From Phenylobacterium deserti (lineage in GTDB: Bacteria; Pseudomonadota; Alphaproteobacteria; Caulobacterales; Caulobacteraceae), in contig CAMCXF010000008.1 of NCBI GenBank assembly GCA_945883235.1, forward strand, positions 1 to 64,000: a stretch of DNA of 64,000 bases, in the 5' to 3' direction. Both the position numbers and the translations under genes were made by a program. This document shows positions 52,387-61,168 of this stretch, one piece after another (position 1 is the stretch's first letter; each line of letters starts with the position of its first letter). The notes beneath the pieces are model-generated. The model worked only from the letters and a program-made list of their open reading frames with translations. It ran no database searches and was not told the DNA's origin.

Positions 52387-53883
52387 ATGGCCGACGCCGG
52401 CGTTCTGATCGGTTTCTCCGACCATCCCGAGCAGCTTCTGCTCAACCGTTCGAACCGCCATGGCCTGGTGGCCGGTGCCACTGGCACTGGCAAGACGGTG
52501 ACCCTCCAGATTCTCGCTCAAGGCTTCTCCGACGCCGGTGTTCCGGTCTTCGCCGCCGACGTCAAAGGCGACCTATCCGGGATCAGCGCCATCGGCACGC
52601 CCAACGAAAAGATGCTGGCCCGTGCGGCGGCCATGAACCTGGAAATCAAACCCGCTGCGGCCCCCACGGTGTTCTGGGATCTGTTCGGCGAGGCGGGCCA
52701 CCCGATCCGTGCCACGGTCTCGGAAATGGGTCCGTTGCTGATCTCGCGGATGCTCGAGCTCAACGACGTTCAGGAGGGTGTGCTCTCGGTGGTGTTCCGC
52801 GCCGCCGACGAGGAAGGCCTGCTGCTGCTGGACCTGAAGGACCTGCAGGCGGCGCTGGCCCACGCCGCCGCGAACGCCAAGGACCTGTCGGCCCGTTACG
52901 GCAACATCTCGCCGGCCACCATCGCCACCATCCAGCGCGGTCTGCTGGTGCTGGAGGACCAGGGCGGCACCAACCTGTTCGGCGAACCGGCGCTGCAACT
53001 GTCCGACATCATGCGCACCGATCCCTCGGGCAAGGGCTACATAAACCTGCTGGCGGCCAACAAGCTGATTGCCAACCCCAGGCTCTACGCGACCTTCCTG
53101 CTCTGGCTGATGAGCGAGCTGTTCGAGGAACTGCCCGAGATCGGCGACCCCGACAAACCGCGTCTGGTGTTTTTCTTCGACGAAGCCCACCTGCTGTTCC
53201 GCGATGCGCCCAAGCCGCTGCTGGAAAAGGTCGAACAGGTGGTGCGTCTGATCCGCTCCAAGGGCGTTGGCGTCTATTTCATCACCCAGAACCCGGCAGA
53301 TATCCCCGACACCGTGCTGGGCCAGCTGGGCAATCGCATCCAGCATGCCCTGCGCGCCTACACCCCGGCGGATCAACGCGGCCTGCGCGCAGCATCCGAG
53401 AGTTTCCGTCCCAACCCGGCCTTCGACACCGCCGAGGCGATCCAGGCGCTGGGCGTCGGCGAGGCCTTGGTGTCGGTGCTGGACGAAAAAGGCGCCCCCA
53501 CCGTGGTCCAGAAGACCATGATCCGCCCACCCAACTCGCGGATGGGCCCGGCCCTGCCGGCAGAACGCCTTGCAATCATGGGCCAGAGCCCGGTTCGCGG
53601 CCTCTACGATACCGCGCTGGACCGCGAGTCAGCGTTCGAGGTTCTTCAAAAGGCCCGCGCCGCCACGGCCGCCGCAGAGGCCAGGGTTGAGGAGGCCGAG
53701 GTCGAGGACGAACCGAAGGCGCGCGCCCCGGCGGCCCCGCGCGCCTCAAGCCGACAGGGCATGGGCGAAACCTTCGCCAAGTCCATGCTGCGCACCATCG
53801 GCAGCCAGGTGGGCCGCGAGCTCATTCGCGGCGTGCTGGGCGGCCTGCTGGGTGCCAGCCGGCCCACCCGCCGCCGCCGCTGA
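52387..53883 (+). CDS. HerA/YjgR-like ATPase (DUF853)
   Basis: The 498-residue protein has Walker A in LVAGATGTGKTVTLQILAQG, Walker B in LVFFFDEAHLLF, and a VYFITQNPADIPDTVLGQLGN motif, matching YjgR/DUF853 ATPases of the HerA/FtsK group. A Glu/Ala-rich linker and a Gly/Arg tail close the protein. The family is widely conserved, with no settled function. It is a core gene here, not next to defence genes. Confidence 0.9.
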   Translation: MADAGVLIGFSDHPEQLLLNRSNRHGLVAGATGTGKTVTLQILAQGFSDAGVPVFAADVKGDLSGISAIGTPNEKMLARAAAMNLEIKPAAAPTVFWDLFGEAGHPIRATVSEMGPLLISRMLELNDVQEGVLSVVFRAADEEGLLLLDLKDLQAALAHAAANAKDLSARYGNISPATIATIQRGLLVLEDQGGTNLFGEPALQLSDIMRTDPSGKGYINLLAANKLIANPRLYATFLLWLMSELFEELPEIGDPDKPRLVFFFDEAHLLFRDAPKPLLEKVEQVVRLIRSKGVGVYFITQNPADIPDTVLGQLGNRIQHALRAYTPADQRGLRAASESFRPNPAFDTAEAIQALGVGEALVSVLDEKGAPTVVQKTMIRPPNSRMGPALPAERLAIMGQSPVRGLYDTALDRESAFEVLQKARAATAAAEARVEEAEVEDEPKARAPAAPRASSRQGMGETFAKSMLRTIGSQVGRELIRGVLGGLLGASRPTRRRR

Positions 53884-53886
53884 ACC

Positions 53887-54666
53887 CTACCGCGGTGCCA
53901 TCCGGATCGCACCGTCGAGGCGGACGTCTTCGCCGTTGAAGTAGCCATTGGTGATCATGGTCAGCGCCAGCTGGGCGTATTCCGGGGCCTGGCCAAGGCG
54001 CTTGGGGAATGGCACCGAGGCCGACAGCGCGTCCTTCACCTGCGGCGGGGCGCCGGCCATCAGCGGGGTCTCGAAGATGCCGGGCAGGATGCAGTTCACC
54101 CGGATGCCGTCGCCGGCCAGATCGCGGGCGATCGGCAGGGTCATGCCGACCACGCCGCCTTTGGACGCCGAATAGGCCGCCTGGCCGATCTGGCCGTCCT
54201 CTGCCGCAACCGAGGCAGTGTTGACGATGGCACCGCGCTCGCCGTCGATCGGCTCCAGGTCCAGCATGCCCTTGGCCGACTTGGCGATGCAGCGGAACGT
54301 GCCGACCAGGTTGATCTGGATGATCCAGTTGAATGCATCCAGCGGGAAGTGCTTGGTCTCGCCGGTCTGCTTGTCGCGGCCGGCGGTCTTGAAGGCGTTG
54401 CCGGTGCCGGCGCAATTGACCAGGATCCGCTCCTGGCCGTTCGCGGCGCGGGCCTTGGCGAAGGCCGCGTCCACGTCTTCCTCGGAGGTGACGTTGCATT
54501 TACAGAAGACGCCGCCCACATCTTTGGCAACGGCTTCGCCCTTGGCCTCGTTCATGTCGAAGATGGCGACCCGGACGCCCTGGGCCGCCAGAGCGCGGAC
54601 GGTGGCTTCGCCGAGGCCCGAGGCGCCGCCGGTGACAACCGCTGCAACAGATGAATTGAGTTCCAT
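53887..54666 (-). CDS. SDR dehydrogenase, 3-hydroxyacyl-CoA type
   Basis: The 259-residue protein has VVTGGASGLGEATVRALAAQG (nucleotide binding), NCAG, and the catalytic Ser-Tyr-Lys (NTASVAAEDGQIGQAAYSASKGG). Sequence and the PGIFETPLMAG segment resemble type II 3-hydroxyacyl-CoA dehydrogenase (HSD10-like), which acts in branched-chain or fatty acid breakdown. The substrate is inferred. It is convergent with the HerA-like gene, with 3 bases between the two stops. Confidence 0.86.
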   Translation of the reverse strand: MELNSSVAAVVTGGASGLGEATVRALAAQGVRVAIFDMNEAKGEAVAKDVGGVFCKCNVTSEEDVDAAFAKARAANGQERILVNCAGTGNAFKTAGRDKQTGETKHFPLDAFNWIIQINLVGTFRCIAKSAKGMLDLEPIDGERGAIVNTASVAAEDGQIGQAAYSASKGGVVGMTLPIARDLAGDGIRVNCILPGIFETPLMAGAPPQVKDALSASVPFPKRLGQAPEYAQLALTMITNGYFNGEDVRLDGAIRMAPR

Positions 54667-54717
54667 GGAAGTTCCGACCTCGTCTGGTGGCTTGAAATTT
54701 GGCGAAGGCTTACCCCG

Positions 54718-55131
54718 ATGAGCGACCGCAAAAAAGCTTCACCCAACGTCACCTTTGATCCGCAGTCGGTGATCTCGCCGGACAAGGCGCTGGTTCCCTC
54801 GGTCATTGCCGTAAACGAACAACGCGTCGCCACCGGCTTCTGGCCCAAAATCCGCAAGGTTGCCGCCAGGATCCCGTTCGCCACGGACGTCCTTGCTGTC
54901 TGGCACTGCGCCCGGGACGAGCAGACGCCGCTGGCCGCCAAAGGCATGATGCTGGCCGCGCTGGCCTATTTCGTTATGCCGGTCGACGTCGTCCCTGACT
55001 TCATTGCAGGGCTCGGCTTCACCGACGACGCGGCCGTGTTCGCAGCCCTGATTGCCATCCTGGGACGGAACCTCAAGCCGAAGCACAGGGCAGCGGCGAA
55101 GCGGGATCTTGAGAAGCTGAAGGCTGACTAA
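54718..55131 (+). CDS. YkvA family protein (DUF1232)
   Basis: The 137-residue protein has the DUF1232 block PLAAKGMMLAALAYFVMPVD, VVPDFIAGLGFTDDAAVFAA. These are small proteins with one or two weak membrane helices and unknown function. It overlaps the convergent DMT transporter by 4 bases at the stops. Confidence 0.88.
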   Translation: MSDRKKASPNVTFDPQSVISPDKALVPSVIAVNEQRVATGFWPKIRKVAARIPFATDVLAVWHCARDEQTPLAAKGMMLAALAYFVMPVDVVPDFIAGLGFTDDAAVFAALIAILGRNLKPKHRAAAKRDLEKLKAD

Positions 55132-56054
55132 CCATCCACCTCCGCCACCGCCGACAACCTCGCCGACTTCGCCAGCTGTTGTTCGCGGATGGTGATGAAC
55201 AACGTCGACGCCACCACGATGGCGGCACCGGTCAGGGTCCAGATCGTGGGGATTTCGCTGAACAGGAAAAACCCCGCCGCCGCGCTGAAGATCAGGCGGG
55301 TGTAGTCGATAGGGGCCATGGCGGCGGCGTCGCCCAGCTGCATGCCCTTGATGTAGCAGGCCTGGGTGATCGTCCCCATCACGCCCATCAGGCACAGCAA
55401 GCCCAGGTCCAGCGGCTCGGGCCAACGCCAGGTCAGGAACGCGCCCGGGATCGCCAGCACCAGCCCCAGCGTCGCGGCCCAGACCAGAAGAACGGTCGGC
55501 GAGTGGTCCCGGGTCATCACCTTCATGCCGGTGATGGTCAGGGCAAACAGGAACGAGGCGGCCAGCATGGCCAGGGCCGGCAAGCCCAGCGCAAACTCCC
55601 CGCCCGCGCCCGGCCGGATCATCACCAGCACGCCGATGAAGCCCACCACCGCCGCGCCGATCCTCAACGCCCCCACCTGTTCACGCACCACGAACGCGGC
55701 CAGGGGCACCAGCCAGAGGTTTCGGGTGAAGGACAGCGCGTTGGCGTCAGCCAGCGGCATCTCCTGAAACGCATAGAAGGACAGCATCATCCCGATGGTC
55801 CCCGCGCCGGAACGGAACAGCAGCAGACCGGGCCTGGTGGTCGCATAGGCCGCGCCGCGATGGCGCAGGATGATCGGCAGCAGAACGACGAACCCGGCGG
55901 CCTGACGATAGAAGGTCTGCAGCGCCGGCGGGTAGCTATCGCCCAGATACTTGATCAGCACGGTCATGCCGGCAAAGCCCACCGCCGAGCCCAGCATCCA
56001 GAGCGCGCCCTGCAGGTTTGGGGTCAGGCCGCGCGGGGTCGTGGCCTCGCTCAT
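55128..56054 (-). CDS. DMT family (EamA) transporter
   Basis: The start is set at ATG 56054 (MSEATTPRGLTPNLQGALWM, with GGAG upstream); the frame is open further but the upstream part is Arg-rich and overlaps the next gene's promoter. The product is 308 residues with ten membrane helices in two EamA repeats (LGSAVGFAGMTVLIKYLGDS, LSFTRNLWLVPLAAFVVREQ). Such proteins export small metabolites; the substrate is unknown. Confidence 0.88.
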   Translation of the reverse strand: MSEATTPRGLTPNLQGALWMLGSAVGFAGMTVLIKYLGDSYPPALQTFYRQAAGFVVLLPIILRHRGAAYATTRPGLLLFRSGAGTIGMMLSFYAFQEMPLADANALSFTRNLWLVPLAAFVVREQVGALRIGAAVVGFIGVLVMIRPGAGGEFALGLPALAMLAASFLFALTITGMKVMTRDHSPTVLLVWAATLGLVLAIPGAFLTWRWPEPLDLGLLCLMGVMGTITQACYIKGMQLGDAAAMAPIDYTRLIFSAAAGFFLFSEIPTIWTLTGAAIVVASTLFITIREQQLAKSARLSAVAEVDG

Positions 56055-56190
56055 GATCGGCTCCGGGAAGGGACGAGCCTGTTCCCTATAGCCCCGGTGC
56101 CCTGCCGCAAAGGCCCCGCTTGCCGGAATTGAACGCGCCCACCGCCGAAACGGCTTTCCCTTTGCGCCGTCTGGCTCTACGCCGCGCCAC

Positions 56191-57873
56191 ATGTTGCAAG
56201 GACTTTCCCATACCGCGCGCGACGCCCGGAGCTGGCCGTTCGAACAGGCGCGCCTGCTGCTGGACCGCATCGCCCGCCTGCGCCTGTCGGACGCAGAGCG
56301 TGATCTGGCCGCAGCCCTGTTCATGCAGGGCAAATTCCACGAGGCCGTGGCGACCCTGCCGGCGCTGGCCAGACCGGTGATTTTTCAGTGCGGCTACGGT
56401 GCCTCGGGACTTCCGCATCTGGGGACATTCGGGGAGGCCACCCGGCCCACCCTCGTGCGCAACGCGTTTCGGGCCCTGACCGAGGACGCGATACCGACCC
56501 GGCTGATCGTGTTCTCCGACGACATGGACGGCCTGCGGAAGATCCCGGACAACGTCCCCAACCGCGAGATGCTGGAGGAGGATCGCGACAAGCCGGTCAC
56601 CTCGGTGCGCGATCCGTTCGGCGAGTACGAGAGCTTCGGCGCGCACAACAACGCCCGCCTGCGCGCCTTCCTCGACGGCTTCGGCTTTGACTACACCTTC
56701 ATGTCGTCCACCGAGACCTACAGGTCCGGGCGTCTGGACGAGGTGCTGCTGAGGATTCTGCGGCGGTTCGACGCCGTGCAGGCGATCATGCTGCCGACCC
56801 TGGGCGAAGAGCGCCGGGCCACCTATTCGCCCTTCCTGCCGATCAGCCCCAAGACGGGCCGCGTCCTGCAGGCGCCCACACTGGAGCGCAATGTCGAAGC
56901 CGGCACCATCGTCTTCGCCGACGAGGACGGAACCCTGACCGAAGTCCCCGTTACCGGCGGCCATGTGAAGCTGCAGTGGCGCCCCGACTGGGCCGCCCGC
57001 TGGACGGCGCTGGAGGTTGATTTCGAGGCCTCAGGCAAGGACCTGGTCGACAGCGTCCGCGTCTCGAACAAGATCGTGAAGGCGCTGGGCGGCGAGCCGC
57101 CGGAAGCCTTCCACTTCGAACTGTTCATGGACGAGCAGAACCAGAAGATCTCCAAGTCCAAGGGCAACGGCCTGACCATGGAGGAGTGGCTGCGTTACGG
57201 CACGCCGGAGAGCCTCACCTACTACATGTTCCAGTCGCCCAAGTCGGCCAAGCGGCTCTACTTCGACGTCATCCCAAAGGCGACGGACGAGTATCTGCAG
57301 CAACTGGATGCGCTCAACCGCAAGAAGGCCGAGGGGGTAAACGATCCCCAGCTCGACAACCCCGCCTGGCACGTCCATCGCGGCGCGCCGCCCAGCCAAG
57401 GATCACCGGTCAGCTTCTCGCTGTTGCTGAACCTGGTCTCGGCGGCCGATGCGTCGACCAAGGACCTGCTGTGGGCCTTCATCGCCCGCTACCTGCCCGG
57501 CGCAACGCCGGCGTCGGAGCCGCTGCTGGACCAGCTGGCCGGCTATGCGATCAACTACTACGAGGACTTCGTGAAGCCCGCGAAGCGCTTCCGCGCGCCC
57601 ACCGATGTCGAACGCACCGCCATGCTGGCCCTGGTTGCGCAGCTGAAAGCCCTGCCCGCCGGCGCCGACGCCGAGGCCATCCAGAACGAGGTCTTCGCCG
57701 TCGGCAAGGACGCCGGCTTCGAACCCCTGCGCCTCTGGTTCACCGCCCTCTATGAAGTCCTGCTCGGCCAAAGCCAGGGCCCCCGCTTCGGCAGTTTCGC
57801 CGCGATCTTCGGCGTGGACCGCACCATCGCCCTTATCGAACGCGCGCTGGCAGGCGACCTGGTCGCTGGCTGA
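56191..57873 (+). CDS. lysK: Class I lysyl-tRNA synthetase
   Basis: The 560-residue protein is a class I LysRS: the HIGH-type motif in GASGLPHLGTFGE, and KMSKS as QKISKSKGNGLTMEEW. It has no class II motifs. Alphaproteobacteria and archaea use this unrelated form instead of the common class II enzyme. It charges tRNA-Lys. A helical anticodon-binding part fills the last ~170 residues. Confidence 0.93.
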   Translation: MLQGLSHTARDARSWPFEQARLLLDRIARLRLSDAERDLAAALFMQGKFHEAVATLPALARPVIFQCGYGASGLPHLGTFGEATRPTLVRNAFRALTEDAIPTRLIVFSDDMDGLRKIPDNVPNREMLEEDRDKPVTSVRDPFGEYESFGAHNNARLRAFLDGFGFDYTFMSSTETYRSGRLDEVLLRILRRFDAVQAIMLPTLGEERRATYSPFLPISPKTGRVLQAPTLERNVEAGTIVFADEDGTLTEVPVTGGHVKLQWRPDWAARWTALEVDFEASGKDLVDSVRVSNKIVKALGGEPPEAFHFELFMDEQNQKISKSKGNGLTMEEWLRYGTPESLTYYMFQSPKSAKRLYFDVIPKATDEYLQQLDALNRKKAEGVNDPQLDNPAWHVHRGAPPSQGSPVSFSLLLNLVSAADASTKDLLWAFIARYLPGATPASEPLLDQLAGYAINYYEDFVKPAKRFRAPTDVERTAMLALVAQLKALPAGADAEAIQNEVFAVGKDAGFEPLRLWFTALYEVLLGQSQGPRFGSFAAIFGVDRTIALIERALAGDLVAG

Positions 57874-58155
57874 GCGGCGCCGCCCCCTCAACGCGACACC
57901 CTACCTCCGCCGCAAAGCGGCGGGAGGGGGACCGCTGGCCGAGGTCGGAGGCCGTAGAGCCGGGGGTGGAGGGGGCAGGCCGCAGGCACTGTGTTTCCGC
58001 AGGCACAGACACGGTGACACTATCTGCAGTGAACCCCTGAAGTGAGACTGGAAAACTGAGCACCGTAAGTCGCGCGTGTCCCCACTTCGCTCCACCGTAA
58101 CGCCGCTTGTGCGCCCAATTTTCGGTGGATCCATCCTGCCTGTTACGGCTGGACG
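57874..58155. other. Intergenic region with GC-rich hairpin
   Basis: No gene seen. At 57904-57927 CCTCCGCCGC-AAA-GCGGCGGGAGG forms a strong hairpin with one bulged base, close to the lysK stop; it may end lysK transcription or be a dispersed GC-rich repeat. The following G-rich stretch and 58000-58150 show nothing else. Confidence 0.5.
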
Positions 58156-58776
58156 TCAGATCAATCCCAGTTCTCGCGCCTTGAACACAGCTTCGGCGCG
58201 GTTGACGGCGCCCAGCACGGCGATCGCCGCAGACGTGTGGGCCTTGATCGTGGCCGGCGACAGGTCGAGATCGCGGGCGATTTCCTTGTTGGAATGCCCG
58301 GTCGAGATCAGTTTCAAGACGTCGATCTGCCGGGGCGTCAGACGATTTGGCATCCCGGAACTCTCGCCGCCCCGCTGACTGGCGATGTCGAGCAAACTGG
58401 GCGGCAGGTAGCGTCCGCCCGCCAGAATCAGTCGGATGGCCGCCTCGATCACCCCGCTGTTGGACGTCTTGGGCGCAAATCCCGATACCCCCAGATTGAA
58501 CAGCGCCAGCAGGGTTGAATCATCCTGATTGCCCGTCACCACCAGGATCGGAGAGGCCGGCGCGATAGTCCGAAGGCGTCCGACCCCCTCCAGGGGCGTG
58601 GCGCCCGGCATGATCAGGTCGCTGAGGATCAGATCCGGCTGCGCCTCAGCCGCCGACCAGGCCGATGGAAAGTCCGCGCACTGAACAATCGCCGCGTCCG
58701 GCCAGCTGACCGCAACGGCGCCGGCCAGCGCCTCGCGCAGCATGGCATGGTCGTCACATATCAGGCAGTTCTGCAC
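58156..58776 (-). CDS. LuxR-type (NarL family) response regulator
   Basis: The 206-residue protein has a receiver domain (acidic pair in CLICDDHAMLREAL, phospho-Asp in LILSDLIMPG, Thr in VVTGN, Lys in FAPKTS) and a LuxR helix-turn-helix (LTPRQIDVLKLISTGHSNKE, then ATIKAHTSAA). It follows the histidine kinase gene by 50 bp on the same strand, so the two form a two-component pair. The signal and targets are unknown. Confidence 0.92.
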   Translation of the reverse strand: MQNCLICDDHAMLREALAGAVAVSWPDAAIVQCADFPSAWSAAEAQPDLILSDLIMPGATPLEGVGRLRTIAPASPILVVTGNQDDSTLLALFNLGVSGFAPKTSNSGVIEAAIRLILAGGRYLPPSLLDIASQRGGESSGMPNRLTPRQIDVLKLISTGHSNKEIARDLDLSPATIKAHTSAAIAVLGAVNRAEAVFKARELGLI

Positions 58777-58826
58777 GCTGAAGGGCTCCGCTGGAGGCCC
58801 AGCAATAAATCCTGGAAACCCTGATA

Positions 58827-60074
58827 TCAGGCTAACGGCAACTCAATCCAGAACGCGCTCCCTTGCCGCCAGCGGGGGTCGTGGCCCGCCTGGCCGCCCA
58901 TGAGTTCAGCGAGGCGGCGCGTGGACGCCAGCCCCAGACCAAAGCCGCCGCGGATCTCCTCGCCGTGGTTGGAGCCCTGGACGTGATCCTCGAAGAGGCG
59001 CGGCAGGTCGGAGGCCGGTACGCCGACCCCGTCATCGATCACCCAGATCCTCGCCTGTCCCTGACGGCGCCGTGCGCCGATGAGCAGGCGGTGGGCTTTG
59101 GCGTGCCGGATGACGTTGCTCACCAGGTTATTCAGCGCACGTTCCGTGAGGATCCGGTCGCACCGGGCGATCAGCCCGGTTTGCACCGCGCTGATCTGAA
59201 GGTTTGCCAGCCGCGACGCGGGTTCCTGCATTTCGGCGATCCCCGCGATCAGGGCGCCCAGGGCCACGGTCTCGCTGCGGGCTTCGACGCCGCCGGACTC
59301 AAGTCGTAGGTGATTCAGGATCTGGTTCAGCAGGTTGGCGGTCGACTCCAGTGACCAGCGGACGTTGCGTATGGCCTTGTCCCGGGCGGGCCCCTCGGGA
59401 CTTTGCACCACCTGATCGAAGAACAGGCCCGCCGCCTGCAGGGGCTGGCCGAGGTCATGCGAGGCGGAGGCCAGGAATCGGGTGCGGGCGTCGCGCGCTG
59501 ACTCCGCCGCGCGCTTGGCGGCCCAGGCCTCGTCGACCCAACCCTGAATGACCTCCCTCAAGAGCATCAGCCCGGCGGTGAATGCCGTGACGAATACGAT
59601 GACAGGGACGGCCAACGCGTCGCCTGCGAGGGCAAAAAAGACGTTGATGCTCAGGGGAATGGGTGTCGGCGCCAGAAAGGCCCAGATGTTGCGAGGTCCG
59701 ACACGCGGCGTGACGACGGTGCCAATCGACCCAACGGCGACCGGGGCGAGGCTAACCATAGCCACGAGCAGCCGAACCGGCTCGGTGACGTAAGGCATCA
59801 CCAGGGCAAACGCCGCCACAGTCGAGATGTTGCCAAACCAAAAAACCTGGTTCGAATGGGCATACCACCCCTCTGCTGTGTCCTCGACAATCTTCCCCTC
59901 GAGGCGGAGCCAGGCCACGGAGAGTGCCCACCAGAGGGCGAACCCGCCATAGACGATGTCGAACAACAGCAGTCGCAGCGGTGGAACGGCCTCGCCCACC
60001 CAGATGTGCACGAAGACGACCACGCCGACGACGACAGCGTTCGACAGGACCTGCAGGCTCAACATCACGTTCAT
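58827..60074 (-). CDS. Membrane sensor histidine kinase
   Basis: Starting at ATG 60074 (MNVMLSLQVLSNAVVVG) the product is 415 residues, with about six N-terminal membrane helices. The H-box is FLASASHDLGQPLQAAGLFF, N-box NNLVSNVIRHA, and G-boxes VIDDGVGVPAS and GFGLGLAS. The HDLxQPLQA type is commonly paired with LuxR-family regulators, as here. No extracellular sensor domain is present, so the signal is likely membrane-linked. TTG 60101 is another possible start. Confidence 0.9.
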   Translation of the reverse strand: MNVMLSLQVLSNAVVVGVVVFVHIWVGEAVPPLRLLLFDIVYGGFALWWALSVAWLRLEGKIVEDTAEGWYAHSNQVFWFGNISTVAAFALVMPYVTEPVRLLVAMVSLAPVAVGSIGTVVTPRVGPRNIWAFLAPTPIPLSINVFFALAGDALAVPVIVFVTAFTAGLMLLREVIQGWVDEAWAAKRAAESARDARTRFLASASHDLGQPLQAAGLFFDQVVQSPEGPARDKAIRNVRWSLESTANLLNQILNHLRLESGGVEARSETVALGALIAGIAEMQEPASRLANLQISAVQTGLIARCDRILTERALNNLVSNVIRHAKAHRLLIGARRRQGQARIWVIDDGVGVPASDLPRLFEDHVQGSNHGEEIRGGFGLGLASTRRLAELMGGQAGHDPRWRQGSAFWIELPLA

Positions 60075-60245
60075 GGCTGCACGATCACCTGCCCCCTTCA
60101 AAGACTCGGTCTGATCGAACCCAAGCGCAAGGGATTAGGCCATCTGGCTAGGCCATCCGGCCAATTGAGAGGCCACCGTTCACCTGACACTTTCTTAAAC
60201 ATTAGCAAACCCGCCATTCCGCTGGGTCTGCAACAGGGTCTGACG

Positions 60246-60869
60246 ATGAAGAAACTTGGTCTGATCGCTGCATGGATTATCATTGGGACCGCAGCCCCCG
60301 CGCACGCCGGTGTCGTCGCGTTTGAAGATTTTGAAGGGTCTGTCACCGGATGGACTAACCTCTCCGTGGCCGATCCAGGTCCGAACGGTGGCGGTTTCAC
60401 CAAATTCCTGGGTAGAAACGGCCGCGGCGAAACTTCGTCCAAGACGTTTGCGCTATCGGGCACGCAGACCGCAGTGAACATTGCGTTCGATTTCTACCGG
60501 ATCGATTCCTGGGATGACGAAAGGTTCACCGCGACGGCGACCGACGGCGTTAACTCCGTTTCCGTTGGCCAAACGGGCAGGTTCGATGACGGCGGCCCTA
60601 CCAACATCTTTGATCCGCGTTGGTCGGACCGCGTCTATCCGCTGTCGTTCTCGTTCAACACCGCGGCCACCAGCTTCACCCTCACATTCTCCTCGAACCT
60701 CGATCAGACCAGGGACGATGAAGCCTGGGGTGTGGACAATCTGTCGATTACCGACAACGCCCCGTTGACCTCTGGCGCCGTGCCGGAGCCCGCCACCTGG
60801 GCGATGATGATCATCGGCTTCGGCGCGGCTGGCTCGATAATCCGCCGCCGCAGGGCTGTGATCGCCTAG
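60246..60869 (+). CDS. PEP-CTERM sorting domain protein
   Basis: From ATG 60246 (MKKLGLIAAWIIIGTAAPAH, a signal peptide) the product is 207 residues. A beta-sandwich-like domain (FEDFEGSVTGWTNLSV, RDDEAWGVDNLSI) is followed by VPEPATWAMMIIGFGAAG and an RRRR tail. It should be exported and processed by an exosortase/PEP-CTERM route, likely to the cell surface. The upstream open frame belongs to the antisense of the kinase gene and is not used. Confidence 0.87.
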   Translation: MKKLGLIAAWIIIGTAAPAHAGVVAFEDFEGSVTGWTNLSVADPGPNGGGFTKFLGRNGRGETSSKTFALSGTQTAVNIAFDFYRIDSWDDERFTATATDGVNSVSVGQTGRFDDGGPTNIFDPRWSDRVYPLSFSFNTAATSFTLTFSSNLDQTRDDEAWGVDNLSITDNAPLTSGAVPEPATWAMMIIGFGAAGSIIRRRRAVIA

Positions 60870-60870
60870 A

Positions 60871-60980
60871 GCCTGTCCGGTTCAGATGGAATCATCTGAA
60901 CCAGATAAACAGGCTAGTTATCAAATGTTTAGAGCACGACAGGCGCTTGAACCGGTATCCACTTCAAGCTGTCGTGCTCT
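60871..60980. repeat. Double cruciform between PEP-CTERM genes
   Basis: Two nested hairpins lie in tandem. The first pairs GCCTGT with ACAGGC (60871-60914) around a perfect GGTTCAGATG/CATCTGAACC stem. The second pairs AGAGCACGACAG with CTGTCGTGCTCT (60931-60980) around CTTGAA/TTCAAG. There is no T-tract. It may end transcription of the PEP-CTERM gene, or be a copy of a dispersed palindromic repeat. The rest of the gap to 61168 is unassigned. Confidence 0.7.
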
Positions 60981-61168
60981 AGGCTCCGGCCTCCACGGAC
61001 AATGAATTGAAGGCGATCGACGCCGAGAGAGCGCACGACGGGTGCAAGGCGAACGGGACAGGCTCTAGCCGGGCCGGGGCCGCCTCGAAGCAGGGCGTCG
61101 TGCGCAACCTCGAAGACCGCCCAGGATCGAAGACCATAGCCCCAGCAAACCTGCTGAAGGACGTCATC

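Noticed and set aside
55179-56132. 317-codon plus-strand frame
   Set aside because: Antisense to the DMT transporter; product is rich in Gln, Arg and His with no membrane segments or motifs.
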